Below, piece after piece: positions 8,205 to 17,182 of a stretch of 64,000 nt of DNA. The notes under the pieces are model-generated. The model ran no database searches and was not told where the DNA came from. It saw nothing but the letters and a program-made list of their open reading frames with translations. The position numbers were made by a program, and so were the translations under genes. Location: assembly GCA_031292555.1 (NCBI GenBank), contig JARLGV010000017.1, positions 21,093 to 85,092 on the forward strand. The letters are read 5' to 3'. Each line of letters starts with the position of its first letter. Position 1 is the first letter of the stretch. Origin of the DNA: Fimbriimonas sp. GTDB taxonomy: Bacteria; Armatimonadota; Fimbriimonadia; Fimbriimonadales; Fimbriimonadaceae.

Positions 8205-10160
8205 CTACGCCTTGCGGTTTCCGCCTAACGTGAATGGAACCGTCATCTTCAGGATGAGGCTGGTGTGGAAGGTTAAGGCGTTGGGGTCGCCTAGGATCAT
8301 GTAGTATTCGGTGCCCAAGTTGCCGCTAAGACGGTAGGCGAGGTAGCCGTTCAGATCGTTGCCTTGTTTGGTCAGGCGGCCGTTGATCGCCCTGTTCTTG
8401 CCGAGGTCGTAGTTCAGATCCAGAATCGCTTGGTCGCTGTATCCCTGGTAGCGCACCATCTGATACCGACCAATAACTTGTAGCCGATTGTAGAATCGGC
8501 GGTTCCACGAGACGGTCTTGCTGTCGTAGTGATAGCCGGCTTCCTCGCCCCAGGCGTAGGTGCTTGAGACGTTATCGTATTGGTTAGTTCGGGGATAGGT
8601 GGCAGTTAGGTAGGTCGTATGATCGTTCGACCCTTCGAACTGAGCCATGTCCTCGTCGAGGTTTAGTTGGAATCCATTCCGCAGAGTCCCGAATACCGCG
8701 TAATTGGCGTCCCGGCGGTAATCCTGCCCATCCATATGACTGTAGTTGGTGAAGTTAACGGATCCGCCGGCGTCGTTGAACGCACCGTGATTCCATGGTT
8801 TGTCGTAGTAGATGCCTCCGTCCGGCCCTTTGTAATCAACCTCCTGAAAAAAGCCCAGGCGTGGCATGAAATTCGGTGAAACCTGCGTGTACTCGCCGAA
8901 CACCGAAAGTCCGTTCGCAAAGTAGTTCACGGCCCCGTTCATGTTGTCTCCCCGACCGACGCGCGTGTCCTGACTGCCCATGTCCCTAAGGAAAAGGCCG
9001 TAGGGTCCCCATGTCTTCCAGTAGCGAGCGAGATAAGCCGAGTTGCCCAAGCCGGGTTCGTCCAGGTTCGTTACCCCCAATCGAATGCTCGAACTGGGGT
9101 CCGGATTGTGAGTGACGCTCGCGACGAGGTCGTTCTGATGCCCGAACTGCACTGTATTGAGAAACCCGAAACTGGTCTTGTCAGTGATCTTGCCGTAACT
9201 GTTCACACCGGTGTCGAAGGCAGGAATGAGTTGGCTTGCGAACAGTTGGGAGCCGATGTACTGCGAACCCTCCAAGAAGAAGGGCCGCGTTTCGTCTGCT
9301 ATACGGGCGAAGCGGCTGAAATCCAGCGATAATATCTGATTCTCGATGTTCCGGAAGTCCGGATTGACCGAGCCCACCAATTGCACTTGATCGGTCAAAG
9401 ATGTCTTCAAGTCCAGGCCGGAATTGAATATTTTGCCGTCACCGCGGTCATAGCCGGCATAGAAGTAAGGAAGCAACTTGATCGAGCGATCAAAATCCGA
9501 TCGCGGCACCTGCACGCCCCTCCAGATTGGAGCCTTGCCGGGTCCGTCGTTGATGTATACGTTCGCGAACAGGCGCTGAGACCGCGCCACCGACCGCTCA
9601 AAGTTGACGCGCATGTCCCGCGTACCTGCCGACGGCAGGGCCAAAGCTTGCCATGGAATGCGCATCTCCGCTTCCCAGCCGGTCTGAGTGATTCTCGCCG
9701 CAGCTTGAAACTCTCCCGCCCATTCCCTCTTGGCGGCACGTCCGCCGGCGAGGTTGATATTCGTGGCGCCCCTGGGATTCACTTGAAAGAAGCTATAGTC
9801 GGTAGCGGAACCTGATACGTCGAGGTCGAACTGGAAGTAATCGTCACCGGCCAAGCTGACATTCGTGAGGTACTGCGCCGCCCGGATGAGACTCGGCTGA
9901 GGGTCCTCCATGCGGGCGGCGACGTAGACGAACTTGTCGTCGTATCCGATCCAAAAAGCACCGCTCTCCGACGCCGATTCGCCCGATTGTTCGTCGAAAA
10001 GCCCCTTAACGCTCGGAACGCCCTTCCACTCCGCGTCTTCATGGATGGCGCCGTCGATCACCGGTGGGACCGCCATTCGGTAAGCCTGGATCTCGGGAGC
10101 GGCGGCAAAGCACCGAACCGACAGCATAAGCACAACAAAAGAAAAGTATGGCAACCGCAT
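8205..10160 (-). CDS. CBM9-like / DUF5916 outer-membrane barrel protein
   Basis: 651 residues from the ATG at 10160 (MRLPYFSFVVLMLSVRCFA, signal peptide). The longer open frame up to 10715 overlaps the divergent gene and is not used. Residues about 25-210 form a CBM9-like beta-sandwich (PPVIDGAIHEDAEW, FWIGYDDKFVYVAARMEDP, SFFQVNPRGATN, AEMRIPWQAL). The rest has the alternating pattern of a membrane barrel with the DUF5916 signature (GVQVPRSDFDRSIKLLPYFYAGYD, ETRPFFLEGSQYI). Proteins of this type occur with glycan uptake and degradation genes in many phyla; their role is not established. It converges with the ABC importer. Confidence 0.8.
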   Translation of the reverse strand: MRLPYFSFVVLMLSVRCFAAAPEIQAYRMAVPPVIDGAIHEDAEWKGVPSVKGLFDEQSGESASESGAFWIGYDDKFVYVAARMEDPQPSLIRAAQYLTNVSLAGDDYFQFDLDVSGSATDYSFFQVNPRGATNINLAGGRAAKREWAGEFQAAARITQTGWEAEMRIPWQALALPSAGTRDMRVNFERSVARSQRLFANVYINDGPGKAPIWRGVQVPRSDFDRSIKLLPYFYAGYDRGDGKIFNSGLDLKTSLTDQVQLVGSVNPDFRNIENQILSLDFSRFARIADETRPFFLEGSQYIGSQLFASQLIPAFDTGVNSYGKITDKTSFGFLNTVQFGHQNDLVASVTHNPDPSSSIRLGVTNLDEPGLGNSAYLARYWKTWGPYGLFLRDMGSQDTRVGRGDNMNGAVNYFANGLSVFGEYTQVSPNFMPRLGFFQEVDYKGPDGGIYYDKPWNHGAFNDAGGSVNFTNYSHMDGQDYRRDANYAVFGTLRNGFQLNLDEDMAQFEGSNDHTTYLTATYPRTNQYDNVSSTYAWGEEAGYHYDSKTVSWNRRFYNRLQVIGRYQMVRYQGYSDQAILDLNYDLGKNRAINGRLTKQGNDLNGYLAYRLSGNLGTEYYMILGDPNALTFHTSLILKMTVPFTLGGNRKA

Positions 10161-10238
10161 AAGCCTGGGGGAAGCTACCCGAAGCGAATGCTCACCGGTT
10201 CCCATTGACGCTAGAATATCAAATACCCACCGAGATCG

Positions 10239-11642
10239 ATGATGATGAGCAACATCCCAACTATCGGCATACCGCCCCTTGCGGGCCTCGCAACCTATGA
10301 AGAGGCGGCCAAGGCAGGCTACGGCGTGGACCAGAACGTCGAGTTGATGCGGCGCTACAACTACATAGAGTCCCAGCTCTACCGAACGAGCGCCGCCTTC
10401 CTGAACCCCACGCCCGAGTGGGAGATCAAGGGCGCCTTGAGTCTGCACCTCTACCTGGATTCCGAGCACAGCCAATCGCTTCGGCAGCGAGTCGCCGAAC
10501 TGAGGAAGCCACCGCTCTACCTCGATCAGTGCCCGGATCCCAAGCTCGAAACCCTCTGTGAGGAGGCGCTGCGCGCGGAGAACACGATCGAACTGATGGT
10601 GGGCCTGTTTCGCGTCATCCGGCCCTCGCTCGTTACCGCCTATCGGCAACACCTTGCCGACATCAACCCAGTGTTCGATCATCCGACGTTTCGCGTCATT
10701 CGAACAATCCTCCAAGAGGAAGAGCAGATGCTGGACTGGGGACTCCAGGCACTAGCCGCCATCCTCAAGACCGATGAGGATGCTGCGACCGCCGACTCGT
10801 GGGAGGCCCATCTCCGGCCCTATCTCGCCGACGCCGGTGGCGTGAATGGCAGGGAGTCTATTCCCACCGACGCAACGCTCCCCGCATCCAGAGTGACCGG
10901 CGAATTCGTTGCCGATGTCGATCCCAAGCGGGACTGGCGCTCCGGCGAGATCTATAACTTCCACTACCGCGCCAACGACGTGTATCTGGACGACGAAGCC
11001 GACTACGACGAGCGAGTCCTCGCCCTCATGTATAAGCGATTCCACGAGATGGACGTGCCGGAGATGATGGCCAGCATCGTGCTCCAGACTCCCGGAAAGC
11101 CGTGGGAATACTACCGAGACATGGGGCGCCAACTATGGGACGAGGCCAGGCACTCGATGATGGGCGAGGTCTGGTTCGCCAAGCACGGCTGGGATTGGAG
11201 CCGCTATCCGAACCATGTCGGGTGGGCGATGCATCTCAACTTGGATCGCAAGCCGCTGGAGCGCCACATCATCCTGTACTTCATCGAGCAGAACTTGATG
11301 GACGGGAAGACCGGCAAACGGCTCGAGTGGCAGATCGCCCAGTCGGCGAAGGACGAGCTCGCGACCTACTTCCAGGACTACGATTGGGCGGACGAGGTCT
11401 TGCACGCCCAGATCGGAAGACGGTGGCTGAAGCCGGCGGTAGGCGACGTGAAAGTCATCATCGAGCGGGCAAAAGAGATCGCAGCGATGGACAAGCCGAC
11501 GATCGACGCAAGGGCGCAACTGACCCCGCAGACGGACTGGTGGCCCGACTTCGTGCGAGACGCGCTCGGAAAGGAGAGCACGTCTCACGCGGGCGATGAA
11601 AACCGCCTCATCCCGAAGTTCACGTACGCCTCGTCCGGCTAA
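10239..11642 (+). CDS. Ferritin-like (di-iron carboxylate) superfamily protein, function unknown
   Basis: 467 residues, no signal peptide. It looks helical throughout and contains likely metal-ligand motifs: YIESQLYRTSA, DSEHSQSLRQRV (E-x-H type), RTILQEEEQMLDWGLQAL and WDEARHSMMGEVWF (DEARH, as in ferritin-like oxidases). Two helix pairs, each with Glu/His, fit a double ferritin-like architecture, possibly a metal-dependent oxygenase. I do not recognise the exact family. The start could also be at the second or third Met; all are adjacent. Its stop overlaps the stop of the convergent cupin gene. Confidence 0.5.
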   Translation: MMMSNIPTIGIPPLAGLATYEEAAKAGYGVDQNVELMRRYNYIESQLYRTSAAFLNPTPEWEIKGALSLHLYLDSEHSQSLRQRVAELRKPPLYLDQCPDPKLETLCEEALRAENTIELMVGLFRVIRPSLVTAYRQHLADINPVFDHPTFRVIRTILQEEEQMLDWGLQALAAILKTDEDAATADSWEAHLRPYLADAGGVNGRESIPTDATLPASRVTGEFVADVDPKRDWRSGEIYNFHYRANDVYLDDEADYDERVLALMYKRFHEMDVPEMMASIVLQTPGKPWEYYRDMGRQLWDEARHSMMGEVWFAKHGWDWSRYPNHVGWAMHLNLDRKPLERHIILYFIEQNLMDGKTGKRLEWQIAQSAKDELATYFQDYDWADEVLHAQIGRRWLKPAVGDVKVIIERAKEIAAMDKPTIDARAQLTPQTDWWPDFVRDALGKESTSHAGDENRLIPKFTYASSG

Positions 11643-12004
11643 CGCTTGCCCTGGGAATCGACCCCCATTGGGCCAATCGGGCTGAGGATGTCGATGAAGA
11701 CGGCATCCTCAAGCACGTCGACCGAGTGAGCCACGTTTGAAGGAAGCACGATGATCTCACCGCCGGTCGTTGTTACTTCTCGGCGGTCAGGACTTCCATC
11801 GTCCCCGATTCGCCAGATAGCCCGGCCCGACACCATCACTGAGATCTGCTCGCTCTCATGGCGATGGCACTTGACGTGACAGCCCTTCTCAAGGGCGACC
11901 CGAGCCACCATCATCCGCTCGCCCTTGACCGTTTTGCGGGTGAGCAACTCGATCGGACTATCTTCGGGCAGGTCAGCCCACGCGCACGTGTATGCGTCCA
12001 TCAT
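11639..12004 (-). CDS. Small cupin-domain protein
   Basis: 121 residues, a single cupin barrel. Motif 1 is CHVKCHRHESEQISVMVSGRA (His-x-His...Glu...Gly) and motif 2 is GGEIIVLPSNVAHSVDVLED (P..N.AH). The conserved His/Glu set would bind a metal. Substrate is unknown; small cupins of this size are often sugar-, acid- or cytokinin-type binders or isomerases. Its 3' end overlaps by 3-4 bp the convergent ferritin-like gene. ATG codons lie at 12004 and 12001. Confidence 0.8.
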   Translation of the reverse strand: MMDAYTCAWADLPEDSPIELLTRKTVKGERMMVARVALEKGCHVKCHRHESEQISVMVSGRAIWRIGDDGSPDRREVTTTGGEIIVLPSNVAHSVDVLEDAVFIDILSPIGPMGVDSQGKR

Positions 12005-12051
12005 TCATCCCTCCGATTGAAGACGGTCGGGCAAGCCCGACCGCGAATCGG

Positions 12052-12561
12052 CTAGAACTTTCGACCGACCGTAATGAACAACGGAGGTGTCGACGGACCA
12101 AGAATCAGGCCCGCCTCTACAAAGGAGCTGTCCGGCAGGTTGAGTCCGCCTAGCAGCTTTACGCCGAAACCGCTCTTATGGGCGCCTTGGTCGTCGGTGA
12201 AATAGAACGAGGGACCGATGCCCACATAGCCCAGCATCATGTTCTGGACTCCGAGCAACGAAACGGCGTTGCCCCGCCGATCCGAGCCGAAGCCGATCGA
12301 ACTACCCCACACCTCGGCGTCAACCCGCAAGGTCGGCAACGGCAGCAGAGGGACGCTGAAGTTGGCGTTTATGCCGGCGTTGTACACGAACTGGTTCCAG
12401 TTGCCACCGCCCACTCGAATCCCGAATGTCGGCACAAAGGGCGCCGACGGCGCAAGTTTGGCGGTGGATACGTCAGTTGGCATCACCGAGATCGAATCGG
12501 ATGCCCCGAATGCCGATGCGGTTGCCAAGCCCGCGATGAGAAAGCTGGTTACTCGTTTCAT
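12052..12561 (-). CDS. Small outer-membrane barrel-like protein
   Basis: 169 residues with a clear signal peptide (MKRVTSFLIAGLATASAFGA). The mature part is Gly-rich with alternating hydrophobic residues (FGIRVGGGNWNQFVYNAGINANFSV, VGIGPSFYFTDDQG, GFGVKLLGGLNLP, FVEAGLILGP) and ends in a phenylalanine (VGRKF), as many outer-membrane barrels do. No family is recognised. A GGAGGA ribosome site lies upstream of the ATG at 12561. It resembles the unrelated-looking barrel protein at 26238 in size and design. Confidence 0.6.
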   Translation of the reverse strand: MKRVTSFLIAGLATASAFGASDSISVMPTDVSTAKLAPSAPFVPTFGIRVGGGNWNQFVYNAGINANFSVPLLPLPTLRVDAEVWGSSIGFGSDRRGNAVSLLGVQNMMLGYVGIGPSFYFTDDQGAHKSGFGVKLLGGLNLPDSSFVEAGLILGPSTPPLFITVGRKF

Positions 12562-12782
12562 GACTGTAAATCCTCCACGTATGGCCGTCGTTACGGCGAC
12601 GACCGACTATTTGTTCCAGACGGTCTCGAATATCGTACCGATATCCCCTCGTCCTGCGAAAGGCCCATTCTTGCGGAGGACCCTTGCGTATTTCAGGTCG
12701 ATTCGTCGCGTTCACCCGGCGAGAAGTGCGAAGCGTGTTGCCCCGAAGAGTATCGTAAAGGGGCCGACGAGCTACTTCGACC

Positions 12783-13817
12783 ATGCCATCGCCAACGGTT
12801 TCGATAGTCATCCCAAGCTATAACCATGCCCGCTACCTGCCGGCGTGCCTGGGATCGATCTTGTCCCAGACCTTTCGGGACTGGGAGCTGTTCCTTATCG
12901 ATGACGGCAGCCGTGACGATAGCGTGGAGATCGCGCGCTCGTACGCTAAGAAGGACGCCCGCATCCAAGTCGAGACCAACGACAAGAACCTTGGCACTTA
13001 CGGCACGCAGAAGCGGGGCCTCGAAAGGTCCTCCGGCTCCTATGTCGCAATCATGAACTCAGACGACCTATGGAAACCGACAAAGCTCGAACGGCAGGTG
13101 GCACTTCTTGAATCCGACCCTGCTGCGGCGTATAGCTACGTTTTGGGCGCGATGATTGACGACAACGGGTTCGAACTAGACGGCGACGTACATGCCGACT
13201 GGCCGCGAAGCGATCCGCAACGTCCGCTGCCCTATCTATTATCTGACAACCGAATCTTGGCATCTGGGGTCCTCTTTCGACGCCGAACCCTCCGATTCGA
13301 CGCAAGTTGCCGTTACTCGGGGGATTGGGTCGCGCTCTTGGAGCAATCCCGTCTGGGACACACGCGTTGCGTCGCCGAACCTCTGACGTGCTGGCGACAG
13401 CACGAATCGAACAGCTTTCGGCGTTCAATACCGCAGACTGCCGAGGAGATACGCGTGCGTCGGGCCATCCACGATTCGGCAAAGGCGTGGTTGGGCGTCG
13501 GCTCGCTCGAATCGGAAATCCTCGCCGGAATGGGTACGAATGCTCTACACTTGGTCCCGCTTCTTGTTCTGGCAAACGATCTGAAGCAGGCAAAGGCATT
13601 CGCCTCGTACGCTCTCCGACACGCACCCAACCGCACGGCTGCCGTCAAACGCGCCGTCGGCTTGCAGCTAGGGATAAGGGCGGCTCGGTCCCGCTTCTGG
13701 AGTTCGGACGAGATTCAGCTTTCCGAGCAAGGCGGTCTTCGTGACCTGGTACAGGCGTCGCAGAGCCTAGAATTCAAAACTGCTGACGTCGGTCGGCAAG
13801 CCCATTCCCAGGTGTGA
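12783..13817 (+). CDS. Glycosyltransferase family 2
   Basis: 344 residues. GT-A fold, nucleotide-sugar-dependent transferase. It starts VSIVIPSYNHARYLPACLGSILSQTFRDWELFLIDDGSRDDS, then KNLGTYGTQKRGLERSSGSYVAIMNSDDLW, where the second DD is the metal-binding DxD-like site. The C-terminal part (about 220-344) is helical. No membrane segment. It probably adds sugars to a surface glycan. It stands alone, between a barrel protein and an unknown secreted protein, so the acceptor cannot be guessed. Confidence 0.9.
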   Translation: MPSPTVSIVIPSYNHARYLPACLGSILSQTFRDWELFLIDDGSRDDSVEIARSYAKKDARIQVETNDKNLGTYGTQKRGLERSSGSYVAIMNSDDLWKPTKLERQVALLESDPAAAYSYVLGAMIDDNGFELDGDVHADWPRSDPQRPLPYLLSDNRILASGVLFRRRTLRFDASCRYSGDWVALLEQSRLGHTRCVAEPLTCWRQHESNSFRRSIPQTAEEIRVRRAIHDSAKAWLGVGSLESEILAGMGTNALHLVPLLVLANDLKQAKAFASYALRHAPNRTAAVKRAVGLQLGIRAARSRFWSSDEIQLSEQGGLRDLVQASQSLEFKTADVGRQAHSQV

Positions 13818-13888
13818 ATGTTTGCGCGTCAGCGCACATTAGCGGGCATTGATGGAACCCTTTCGCCTGAGGCCTGTATAGTTCATAT

Positions 13889-14692
13889 ATGCTACTTTTA
13901 ACGAGCATTTGTGTCTTGCTTCTAAGGCATCAGGGAGCCGTCGCGCAAGATGCGATCACCCTGAAGTTCCAACCGACGATCGGCAAGGCTTACCCGTTCA
14001 AGATGACCATGGATATGACCATGAATCAGCCCTCGGGAGGCGATCCGATCACCACCAAAACCGAAGTAAACGTGGACATGAAGGCACTTTCGCGAACGGG
14101 CGACGTGACGACCATGGAAACGAAGAACTCAAACGCCAAGGTCACCATCCCTCCTGACAGTCCAATGGCCGCCATGAAGGAAACGATGGAAAAGAGCATG
14201 TCCGATATGGTGGTCGAGAGCAAGATCGACACTCTCTATCGTATCCAAAGCGTAAAAGGCACCGGAGGCGCCGGCAATGCAGGCATGATGAGCAACTTCC
14301 AAAGCATGGCCTTTCCCGACCACCCCGTGAAGGTGGGTGACACCTGGAAGTCCGAACTCGACCTCGGCAAGATCATGAACTCGATGCTGGGCGATAACGC
14401 TCAGGGAATGACGATGGACGGCAAGATCCCTCTCAAGTTCGAGCTCAAAAGCCTCAGCCAGAAGTACGGACTGTCTATAGCCGAAGTCGGAATCGTCATG
14501 GGCGGCGACGCAACGATGTCGGTTGCCGGACAGAACATAACCATGCATATGAAAGGGATGGGAAGCTACTTCATCGACATTGCATCCGGCATGACGATGA
14601 GCATGAAGGTGGCTTCCGAGAACGAGATGGAAGTCGGCGGAATGAACATCAGCCAGAAGATGACTCAGCTGATGGAGCCGCGACAGCCCTGA
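13889..14692 (+). CDS. Methionine-rich secreted protein, function unknown
   Basis: 267 residues, N-terminal signal peptide (MLLLTSICVLLLRHQGAVAQ). 31 of 267 residues are methionine, many as MTM/MSM, which could suit metal binding or oxidant scavenging, but no canonical site is seen. The core (ITLKFQPTIGKAYPFKMTMDMTM..., FPDHPVKVGDTWKSELDLGKIM..., GSYFIDIASGMTMSMKVASENEM) resembles DUF6263-type proteins, which share the F/D-x-x-V-KVGDTW pattern. A TATAGT box at 13875 precedes the ATG closely. It converges with the M24 peptidase gene, 7 bp away. Confidence 0.55.
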   Translation: MLLLTSICVLLLRHQGAVAQDAITLKFQPTIGKAYPFKMTMDMTMNQPSGGDPITTKTEVNVDMKALSRTGDVTTMETKNSNAKVTIPPDSPMAAMKETMEKSMSDMVVESKIDTLYRIQSVKGTGGAGNAGMMSNFQSMAFPDHPVKVGDTWKSELDLGKIMNSMLGDNAQGMTMDGKIPLKFELKSLSQKYGLSIAEVGIVMGGDATMSVAGQNITMHMKGMGSYFIDIASGMTMSMKVASENEMEVGGMNISQKMTQLMEPRQP

Positions 14693-14699
14693 TCGAGCC

Positions 14700-15992
14700 T
14701 TATTTGGGAATCGAGTCGGTCAGCACGATCGGTCCGGTTTCTGTAACAAGGACGTTGTCCTCGATTCGAATCCCACTGCCGCCGATCCATGGCTCGACGG
14801 CAGCCCAGTTCACCTGATTGGCAAACCGTTCCCGCCTCTTGGCATCGTTCAGCAAAGCGGGAACGAAATAAAGGCCTGGCTCGATTGTGACAACGTAGCC
14901 AGCTTCGAGCGGCAGGTCCATCCGAATACGTGCCCCGCCGACTTCGCGAATGACGTTTCGATTGGGCAGCGGTCCGCCGGCGTCGCGAACGCCTAGTCCA
15001 ACCATGTGACCGATCCCGTGCGGGAAAAACAGGCCGATCGCTCCTGAGGTCAGCGCTTCCTCGGGCGAGCACTTCAAAATGCCGGCATCCCGAAGTCCGG
15101 AGCCCATGACTCTTGCAGCAACCGCGTGCACGTCAAGCCACTCGGCCCCAACCAGGCATGCAGCGGTCGCCTGATCGAGAGACTCACGAACGATGCCGTA
15201 TAGCCAAGCTTGGTCACTTGAAAACGATCCGCCCCCCGGGAACGTTCTCGTAACGTCCGTAACGTATCCGTCCACTTCAGCGCCCGCATCGACGAGGACA
15301 AGTTCGCCGTCCGCGACCTGCCGACTGCCCGGTGTGAAATGAAACACCGCCGAGTTTGGACCGGCGCCGACGATCGTGGCATAGCCAGGTCCGTCAGCAC
15401 CTGCCCGAGCGATGGCGGCCTCGAACTCGACTTGAATCTGCCGCTCAGAACGGCCCGGCCGAATGTACTCCGCAATCGCAGCATAACCGGCTGCCGTCGC
15501 CGCTGCAGATCGACGAAGCAGGTCCACCTCCAACGCGTCTTTGGGCCGCCGGGCATGGTCCAATTCGATGTGAAGCCGCAAGCTCAACTCCTGGTCGGTG
15601 GCGTACAGGCCATCGTTGGCTCCCAACGCAGCCAAAGGACGCCCCTTGCGCGCGGCCAACCATCCATCGAGTTCCTCAAGCGACCGCCCAACCGGAGGAT
15701 CGCCCCCACCCCAAATCAATTCCTGCTCGGCCAGAGCAGGTTCGAACAGCGTCCACCCATCTTGCGGATCGAAAGCCAAAACGCCACCCTCTCGCTTCCG
15801 ATCGGTCAGCCATCGGTACTGGGGGTGCGGTTTGTAGGGAAAAGTCTGATCGGCGCCGCCGGGAATGCCGATAGGATATCCCGCGCAAATCAGAACTAGC
15901 TCGCTATCAAGAGACCATGACCTTGCGGCTTTGGCTCGGCGCACATCGACTTCAGAGGTACTCATCGGGATCGGAATCAAGCGGGTCGTCAT
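14700..15992 (-). CDS. Aminopeptidase P family (M24) metallopeptidase
   Basis: 430 residues. Predicted to cleave Xaa-Pro or related N-terminal bonds in the cytosol with a dinuclear metal site. The pita-bread domain holds the ligands in order: LVDAGAEVDGYVTDVTRTF (two Asp), HGIGHMVGLGVRD (His), VTIEPGLYF (Glu) and GIRIEDNVLVTETG (Glu). The N-terminal creatinase-like domain is present (residues 20-180). The start may be the ATG at 15992 or the one at 15965; neither has a strong ribosome site. No neighbours suggest a special substrate. Confidence 0.9.
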   Translation of the reverse strand: MTTRLIPIPMSTSEVDVRRAKAARSWSLDSELVLICAGYPIGIPGGADQTFPYKPHPQYRWLTDRKREGGVLAFDPQDGWTLFEPALAEQELIWGGGDPPVGRSLEELDGWLAARKGRPLAALGANDGLYATDQELSLRLHIELDHARRPKDALEVDLLRRSAAATAAGYAAIAEYIRPGRSERQIQVEFEAAIARAGADGPGYATIVGAGPNSAVFHFTPGSRQVADGELVLVDAGAEVDGYVTDVTRTFPGGGSFSSDQAWLYGIVRESLDQATAACLVGAEWLDVHAVAARVMGSGLRDAGILKCSPEEALTSGAIGLFFPHGIGHMVGLGVRDAGGPLPNRNVIREVGGARIRMDLPLEAGYVVTIEPGLYFVPALLNDAKRRERFANQVNWAAVEPWIGGSGIRIEDNVLVTETGPIVLTDSIPK

Positions 15993-16118
15993 TGTTCGTT
16001 CAGGTCAGGACGCAGAGCAGCCGTCAACCAGGCACGCACAAAAACGCATGCCGAGAATACCGGCTTGTGCAGTCACGCCGCCTGAAGGACCTAGGTACAA
16101 AGTCTAGCGGTTGGAAAG

Positions 16119-17102
16119 CTAGGTTCCACCCACGCTCTCGCTGTGAAATGGCTGCCGGGCTCGAACGGGAATGTTGTTGCCGACGGTCGTGTGGCGAATT
16201 CTCAGAACCAGATCCAGTTCGTAGTTGCCGAAACCCCGGCCAAAGATAGTGAAGCCGCCTTGGTGAACCGAGTCCGGCTTGACTCCAAGGCGAATCTTGG
16301 TTGCCTGCCATGGCTGAATGTTCAGTTGATCGACCGTCACCGACGAGAGATGCACCCCGTCGATCGAACTGCCGCCTAGATCGATCTGCCAGACCTTTAG
16401 GAGTCCATGCTGGTTCATGTTGTCCGGCCACCAGTGGGGGTTCAGTCGTCCCCTCGTGCCACCGAAGTCGCCGGGCGACGTCCAGGTCCCGATCTCGATA
16501 TCGTTCACCCACAGAGTCAGGTCAGACGGATAGTTGTTGTCGTAGCCCGGCGCCTCCGAACAGACCTCCATCGCGAAGTCGATAGCGGTGACCGCAGCTT
16601 GAAGCGGGATCGTGTTGGCGAATGCATACTCGATGAATCCGCCTGCCGACCAGAGGATCTCGGCCTTGGCGCGCTCCGGCATGAAGAATGAAAGTGGGTT
16701 GTCTATCAGGCCGATGAACTTCTCGCGGATTGCCAATCCACACGTGGGAAATGCTTCCACGTTCGTATACATGCCGATCGGGACCTCGATCTCAGCGACG
16801 CAGTCGGTCGTGTCGGATCTGGGCGCCATATCCACGATGAGTCGCTCGTGAACGCGCCGGCATCTTTTCTGCATGCCCTGCGGGCCGGCGAGGTAATCGC
16901 TGACGACGAGGCCCGCCTCTTCGAGAATCCGGACGTGCTTCGTCACGCTTGGCTGAGCCAGACCCAGGGCGATACTCAGCTCATTGATGTTCCGATCTCC
17001 TTCCGCCAGCAATTCGATAATGCGTGCGCGGGATTCCGAAGCCAGCGCCCTAAAGACTGCGACACTGTCAGAAGCGGAGATTTCCTTTATATGATGGGGC
17101 AT
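16119..17102 (-). CDS. ArsR-type winged-helix regulator with a large C-terminal domain
   Basis: 327 residues, three times a normal ArsR protein. Residues 10-95 are the ArsR HTH (VFRALASESRARIIELLAEGDRNINELSIALGLAQPSVTKHVRILEEAGLV). The remaining ~220 residues (PIGMYTNVEAFPTCGLA, RAKAEILWSAGGFIEYAFANTIP, PSDLTLWVNDIEIGTWTSPGDFGGTRGRLNPHWWP, HGLLKVWQIDLGG) look like an all-beta, possibly jelly-roll sensor. Similar long ArsR proteins occur in Firmicutes near glycan genes; the ligand is unknown. The nucleoside hydrolase gene downstream (80 bp away on the same side) is transcribed away from it, so its target is not obvious. Confidence 0.75.
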   Translation of the reverse strand: MPHHIKEISASDSVAVFRALASESRARIIELLAEGDRNINELSIALGLAQPSVTKHVRILEEAGLVVSDYLAGPQGMQKRCRRVHERLIVDMAPRSDTTDCVAEIEVPIGMYTNVEAFPTCGLAIREKFIGLIDNPLSFFMPERAKAEILWSAGGFIEYAFANTIPLQAAVTAIDFAMEVCSEAPGYDNNYPSDLTLWVNDIEIGTWTSPGDFGGTRGRLNPHWWPDNMNQHGLLKVWQIDLGGSSIDGVHLSSVTVDQLNIQPWQATKIRLGVKPDSVHQGGFTIFGRGFGNYELDLVLRIRHTTVGNNIPVRARQPFHSESVGGT

Positions 17103-17182
17103 CGATATCTGCCAAGCCGCGCGATCGCGGCATATTAAGTGTGGCTCATCTACGCCGCGATCACAACGCTTTGGCGATCGAC

